From contig JAMPAZ010000001.1 in NCBI GenBank assembly GCA_023666965.1, forward strand, positions 165,223 to 229,222: 64,000 bases of DNA, given 5' to 3'. Both the position numbers and the translations under genes were made by a program. Shown in pieces: positions 60,958 through 64,000 of the stretch; positions within the stretch are counted from its first letter, which is position 1; each line of letters opens with the position of its first letter. Source of the stretch: Muribaculum sp. Lineage in GTDB: Bacteria; Bacteroidota; Bacteroidia; Bacteroidales; Muribaculaceae. The notes under the pieces were generated by a model that had not been told where the DNA came from, did not search any database, and worked only from the letters and a program-made list of their open reading frames with translations.

Positions 60958-61001
60958 CAGAGTCGGGGCAGTGAGCCAGAGCTGTCCGACCTTTAGCGTA
61001 A

Positions 61002-61988
61002 ATGAAGATAGGTCATATAGATTTAGGTCAGCGTCCGGTGGCATTGGCTCCGATGGAGGATGTCACCGACCAGTCGTTCCGGCTGATATGCAAGGAACAA
61101 GGGGCCGACATGGTCTATACTGAGTTTGTGTCGGCCGACGCACTTATACGCAACATCAGCGCCACTACCCGCAAGCTACATATCAATCAGGCGGAACGCC
61201 CTACGGCCATCCAGATTTACGGGCGAGAGGTCGAGCCGATGGTCGAGGCCGCTAAGATAGTGGAAGCGGCCGAGCCGGACATACTCGACATCAACTTCGG
61301 GTGTCCGGTTAAAAAGGTAGCGGGCAAAGGGGCCGGGGCCGGAATGCTCCGCGACGTGCCCAAGATGCTGTCTATCACACGCGCAGTGGTCGACGCGGTA
61401 AAGATTCCTGTGACGGTAAAGACGCGTTTAGGCTGGAACCACGATTCACGAATCATAGTGGATTTGGCCGAGATGCTGCAAGACTGCGGAATTAAAGCCC
61501 TTACAGTTCACGGACGCACACGCTCGCAGATGTACACCGGAGAAGCCGACTGGGAGATGATAGCAAAGGTGAAGGAGAATCCGCGATTGGCCATCCCTCT
61601 GATCGGAAACGGCGACATCACCACACCGGAGAAAGCTATCGAGGCCTTTGACCGCTACGGGGTGGACGGAATTATGGTCGGGAGGGCATCCATCGGAGCC
61701 CCGTGGGTGTTTCACGACATACGCAGGGGCATGCATCCGGAACTTGCGTTGCCGGAACTCACCGTCGCCGACAAATTCGGTCTACTCAGGAGGCAAATCA
61801 CCGAAAGCATTTCGCGCATCGACGAAAAACGCGGCATATTGCACATCCGGCGCCACTTGGCGGCATCTCCACTGTTTAAGGGCATACCTCATTTCCGAGA
61901 TACGCGCATAGCGATGCTGAGAGCAGACACTTGGGCCGAACTCGACGAAATCTTGGTCCAAACCGAGAACATTATCAACGCGATGTAA
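61002..61988 (+). CDS. dusB: tRNA-dihydrouridine synthase
   Basis: FMN enzyme reducing uridine to dihydrouridine in tRNA. 328 residues, normal for DusB. LAPMEDVTDQSFRLICKEQGADMVYTEFVSADALI at the start, DINFGCPVKKVAGKGAGAGMLRD with the catalytic Cys (about 106), TVHGRTRSQMYTGEADW, IPLIGNGDITTPEKAIEA and GVDGIMVGRASIGAPWVF of the TIM barrel, then a C-terminal helical domain. The first codon is ATG 61002. The GIN-domain gene follows 39 nt on and may be co-transcribed. Confidence 0.96.
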   Translation: MKIGHIDLGQRPVALAPMEDVTDQSFRLICKEQGADMVYTEFVSADALIRNISATTRKLHINQAERPTAIQIYGREVEPMVEAAKIVEAAEPDILDINFGCPVKKVAGKGAGAGMLRDVPKMLSITRAVVDAVKIPVTVKTRLGWNHDSRIIVDLAEMLQDCGIKALTVHGRTRSQMYTGEADWEMIAKVKENPRLAIPLIGNGDITTPEKAIEAFDRYGVDGIMVGRASIGAPWVFHDIRRGMHPELALPELTVADKFGLLRRQITESISRIDEKRGILHIRRHLAASPLFKGIPHFRDTRIAMLRADTWAELDEILVQTENIINAM

Positions 61989-62027
61989 TTATATAAAATA
62001 ATAATGTATTAACACCAATTTCAAAAT

Positions 62028-62738
62028 ATGAGAAGATTCATCACAGCGCTCATTGCCCTTGCCGCAGCATCGCTATATATGATGGCGGAAGGCGACTTAA
62101 AGCGTTACGAGGTCAATGTCGGCGACTTTAGCGAACTGAAAGTGCTCGAAGGACTCAATGTCGACTACAAATGCAGCGAAGACTCCAACGGATACGTGGT
62201 ATTTAACGCCGCCCCCGACATAGCATCGGTCATCATGCTCAACAACAACAAGAGCTGTCTGGAGCTGCAAATATCGACGGACGGCATTGACTATCAAGGG
62301 CTGCCCCGCATCACCGTATATTCACGCTTTCTGAACAAGGTAGAGAATGACGGCGACTCGCTGGTCAGAGTAATGTCAGTGGCCCCGGCGGCCAGCTTCA
62401 GAGCTACGCTGATAGGCAACGGAGGCCTCGCACTTCATGGAGTCAATACCAATAACTTTGTAGGAGCCATCAAGACCGGCAACGGTGTCATCGCCGTCGA
62501 CGGCCGAACCTCGAAGGCTCACCTTAGCGTGATCGGTACCGGCTCCATTCAAGCAGATGCCTTAAAGGCCACAGACATAAAATGCTCTCTATCGGGCACA
62601 GGAGTGATCGAATGCAGCCCGGAGAGTAAATTGACGGTGGTGGCCACCCTGGGTGTCAGCTCCGGCAAAGTATACTACAGCGGCAAGCCGGAAATTAAGG
62701 ACCGTGCTCCCGGTGTTAAGATTCTGCCAATCGAATAG
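62028..62738 (+). CDS. Secreted GIN-domain (DUF2807) protein
   Basis: 236 residues. Signal peptide about 1-20 (cleavage near MMAEG). DUF2807 beta-helix-like body with FSELKVLEGLNVDYKCSEDSNGYVVF, YSRFLNKVENDGDSLVRV and SVIGTGSIQADALKATDIKCSLSGTGVIECSPESKL, the GTG-repeat pattern of the family. No enzymatic motif. Cell-envelope or adhesin-like roles have been suggested for this domain, but it is not characterised. Its own terminator follows at 62756. Confidence 0.85.
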   Translation: MRRFITALIALAAASLYMMAEGDLKRYEVNVGDFSELKVLEGLNVDYKCSEDSNGYVVFNAAPDIASVIMLNNNKSCLELQISTDGIDYQGLPRITVYSRFLNKVENDGDSLVRVMSVAPAASFRATLIGNGGLALHGVNTNNFVGAIKTGNGVIAVDGRTSKAHLSVIGTGSIQADALKATDIKCSLSGTGVIECSPESKLTVVATLGVSSGKVYYSGKPEIKDRAPGVKILPIE

Positions 62739-62755
62739 CCACGATGATTACACAT

Positions 62756-62794
62756 AAAACAAGGCGACTCCGCGATGCGGGGTCGCCTTGTTTT
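62756..62794 (+). terminator. Strong intrinsic terminator after the GIN-domain gene
   Basis: An 18-bp stem (62756-62773 with 62777-62794, loop GAT) ending in TTTT; the single T.G pair is possible only in plus-strand RNA. Confidence 0.85.
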
Positions 62795-62975
62795 ATGCCT
62801 AAAAAAGTGAATCACAGGCAATCCAAATATCCATAAACAGATTGCTAAGATAAAGGTCGAAAATTATTGACAAAATTTCTTACGCGCAAAGGTAAGTATA
62901 ATTTGCGAAAAACATGCTATAAAACATGTTTTTTTATTCGCCCATCAAAAAAAATTCCCAAAACAAGCCGGATAG

Positions 62976-63006
62976 TTGGTAAATTAATTATTAATATCTA
63001 CTTTTG
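62976..63006 (+). promoter_or_regulatory. Promoter of the histidine operon
   Basis: TTG (62976-62978) and TACTTTTG (62999-63006) are separated by 20 bp, a textbook Bacteroidales promoter. Transcription would start near 63014, about 17 nt before the leader peptide ATG. The rest of the gap from 62795 shows nothing else. Confidence 0.75.
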
Positions 63007-63030
63007 CAACATATTTAGGACGCAAGAAAA

Positions 63031-63114
63031 ATGACAGCAGTATTTATCCACCAGTGTCAGCATCATCATCACCACCAGTCGACGACGGGAGGTCAAAACC
63101 GCATGTATGTATGA
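63031..63114 (+). CDS. Histidine operon leader peptide
   Basis: A 27-codon frame (ATG 63031, TGA 63112-63114), too short for ordinary ORF calling. It reads FIHQCQHHHHHQ in its first half: six histidines, five consecutive (63061-63075), both CAT and CAC used. A histidine-rich leader immediately before hisG with a terminator downstream is the hallmark of ribosome-mediated attenuation: scarcity of charged tRNA-His stalls the ribosome on the run. AAGAAAA before the ATG is the likely A-rich translation start context. Confidence 0.9.
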   Translation: MTAVFIHQCQHHHHHQSTTGGQNRMYV

Positions 63115-63142
63115 CACATTGAATAATACAGTCTGAAGATAT

Positions 63143-63187
63143 ATCGGCCGACACCTCACGAAAAAGAGAATGTCGGCCGATTTTTTT
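63143..63187 (+). terminator. Attenuator terminator of the his operon
   Basis: ATCGGCCGACA (63143-63153) and TGTCGGCCGAT (63171-63181) form an 11-bp stem followed by a T-run to 63187. An alternative pairing of GAGGT in the leader (63089-63093) with ACCTC (63153-63157) could contribute to antitermination; this part is inference. Confidence 0.85.
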
Positions 63188-63214
63188 ACGAACAAATTAT
63201 AGACCTTATATATA

Positions 63215-64000
63215 ATGGAACAAAAGCTAAGAATAGCCGTGCAGTCTAAAGGCCGGCTTTATGAAGAGACAATGGATCTGCTGTCGGAATCGGGCATAAA
63301 ACTGACGGCCGTTAAAAGGACATTGCTGGTGCCGGCACGCAACTTTCCGGTCGAACTGCTGTTTCTGCGCGACGACGACATACCCGAATCGGTAGCCAAC
63401 GGGACTGCCGACTTAGGAATCGTAGGGTTGAACGAAGTGCTTGAAAAGGGCTGCGATGTAGAAGTCGTTAAGGAACTGGGATTCAGCCGATGCCGGTTGT
63501 CGCTCGCCATACCGCAACATCTCGAGTACTCCGGACTGAGTTGGTTTGCCGGGAAAAAGATAGCCACGTCGTATCCTTCCATATTAAATAAGTTTCTAAA
63601 AGAAAACGGCATAACCGCAGACATCCACGTCATATCCGGGTCGGTAGAGATAGCCCCCGGCATCGGCCTTGCCGACGGAATATTCGACATCGTATCGTCG
63701 GGATCAACGCTTGTGAGCAACAATCTGACGGAAGTGACGACCGTGCTTGAATCGCAGGCAGTGCTCATCGCCGCCAGCGGTGCCGGATTTAACGCGGAAA
63801 AGCAGTCGATACTCGACGAACTGCTGTTCAGAATAGATGCAGTCAAAGCGGCTGACGGCAAAAAGTATATACTTATGAATGTGCCTAAGGATAAACTCGA
63901 CGAGGTACTATCGATATTGCCGGGCATGAAAAGTCCGACAATATTGCCCTTGGCCAATTCAGAGTGGTGCTCAGTACACTCAGTGCTGGAAGAGAAGAAA
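63215..64000 (+). CDS. hisG: ATP phosphoribosyltransferase (first enzyme of histidine synthesis), cut by the window end
   Basis: Couples ATP and PRPP to give phosphoribosyl-ATP; feedback-inhibited by histidine. 262 codons are visible from ATG 63215, without a stop, so the gene continues beyond the window; the long HisG form is about 280-290 residues. RIAVQSKGRLYEETMDLLSESGIKL at the start, RDDDIPESVANGTADLGIVGLNEVLEKG, ATSYPSILNKFLKENG and DGIFDIVSSGSTLVSNNLTEV, which includes the PRPP-binding loop region. The last part (KYILMNVPKDKLDEVLSILPGMKSPTILPL) is the regulatory ACT-like domain, so it is the long, self-sufficient type. It follows the attenuator at 63143-63187 by 27 nt. Confidence 0.95.
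   Translation, partial: MEQKLRIAVQSKGRLYEETMDLLSESGIKLTAVKRTLLVPARNFPVELLFLRDDDIPESVANGTADLGIVGLNEVLEKGCDVEVVKELGFSRCRLSLAIPQHLEYSGLSWFAGKKIATSYPSILNKFLKENGITADIHVISGSVEIAPGIGLADGIFDIVSSGSTLVSNNLTEVTTVLESQAVLIAASGAGFNAEKQSILDELLFRIDAVKAADGKKYILMNVPKDKLDEVLSILPGMKSPTILPLANSEWCSVHSVLEEKK

Overview
The window looks like chromosomal DNA of a Bacteroidales bacterium, most likely a gut Muribaculaceae/Bacteroides relative. Reasons: three SusC/SusD pairs, lipoproteins with Bacteroidales-type lipoboxes, DUF4301/DUF4302/GIN-domain families, and many promoters of the phylum-specific form (TAnnTTTG at about -7 with TTTG/TTG about 19-21 bp upstream). No rRNA, tRNA, CRISPR array, transposase or phage gene was seen.

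Layout. 0-3 kb: a secreted protein with three CE12-type acetylesterase modules behind a promoter overlapped by an 11-bp inverted repeat. 3.5-16.4 kb: one polysaccharide utilisation operon (SusC-SusD-SusC-SusD, a discoidin-type surface glycan-binding lipoprotein, a GH16 lipoprotein), predicted to bind, cut and import a beta-glucan. 16.7-28.5 kb: housekeeping and metabolic genes (GH77 4-alpha-glucanotransferase, class II ribonucleotide reductase, nitroreductase, DUF4301, GNAT acetyltransferase, ECF sigma factor, purT). 29.3-39.0 kb: a minus-strand operon SusC-SusD-zinc metallohydrolase lipoprotein-DUF4302 lipoprotein-secreted protein, probably for a protein/peptide-like nutrient; its distal genes look more AT-rich than the rest. 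39.5-43 kb: menA, an ABC-ATPase/TOPRIM-like protein and a DUF2156 protein. 43-43.5 kb: a non-coding transcription unit with its own promoter, several stable helices and a terminator. 43.6-54.4 kb: small basic protein, DASS transporter, S41 protease, mfd, a K+-channel-like protein with an altered filter, L-serine dehydratase, and an SPFH/NfeD pair. 54.4-60.4 kb: GH115 and SGNH hydrolase (xylan side-chain removal), fRMsr, MscS channel, an esterase. 61-64 kb: dusB, a GIN-domain protein, and a histidine operon start with a readable attenuator (leader peptide with HHHHH, then a terminator) followed by hisG, which runs off the window.

The most unusual content is between genes. Two 258-286-bp elements with TGTGTCAA/TTGACACA-type ends and nested hairpins flank purT; a third element's end lies at the window start, and solo ends or related hairpins sit at 16.4-16.7 kb and 24.9-25.0 kb. 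Their hairpins share a GAA triloop while stem sequences vary by paired changes or G.U wobbles, which suggests a mobile, RNA-folding repeat family. The his attenuator and the 43.2-43.5 kb RNA are the other leading points.

All coordinates and motifs were read by eye; no search or folding program was run.
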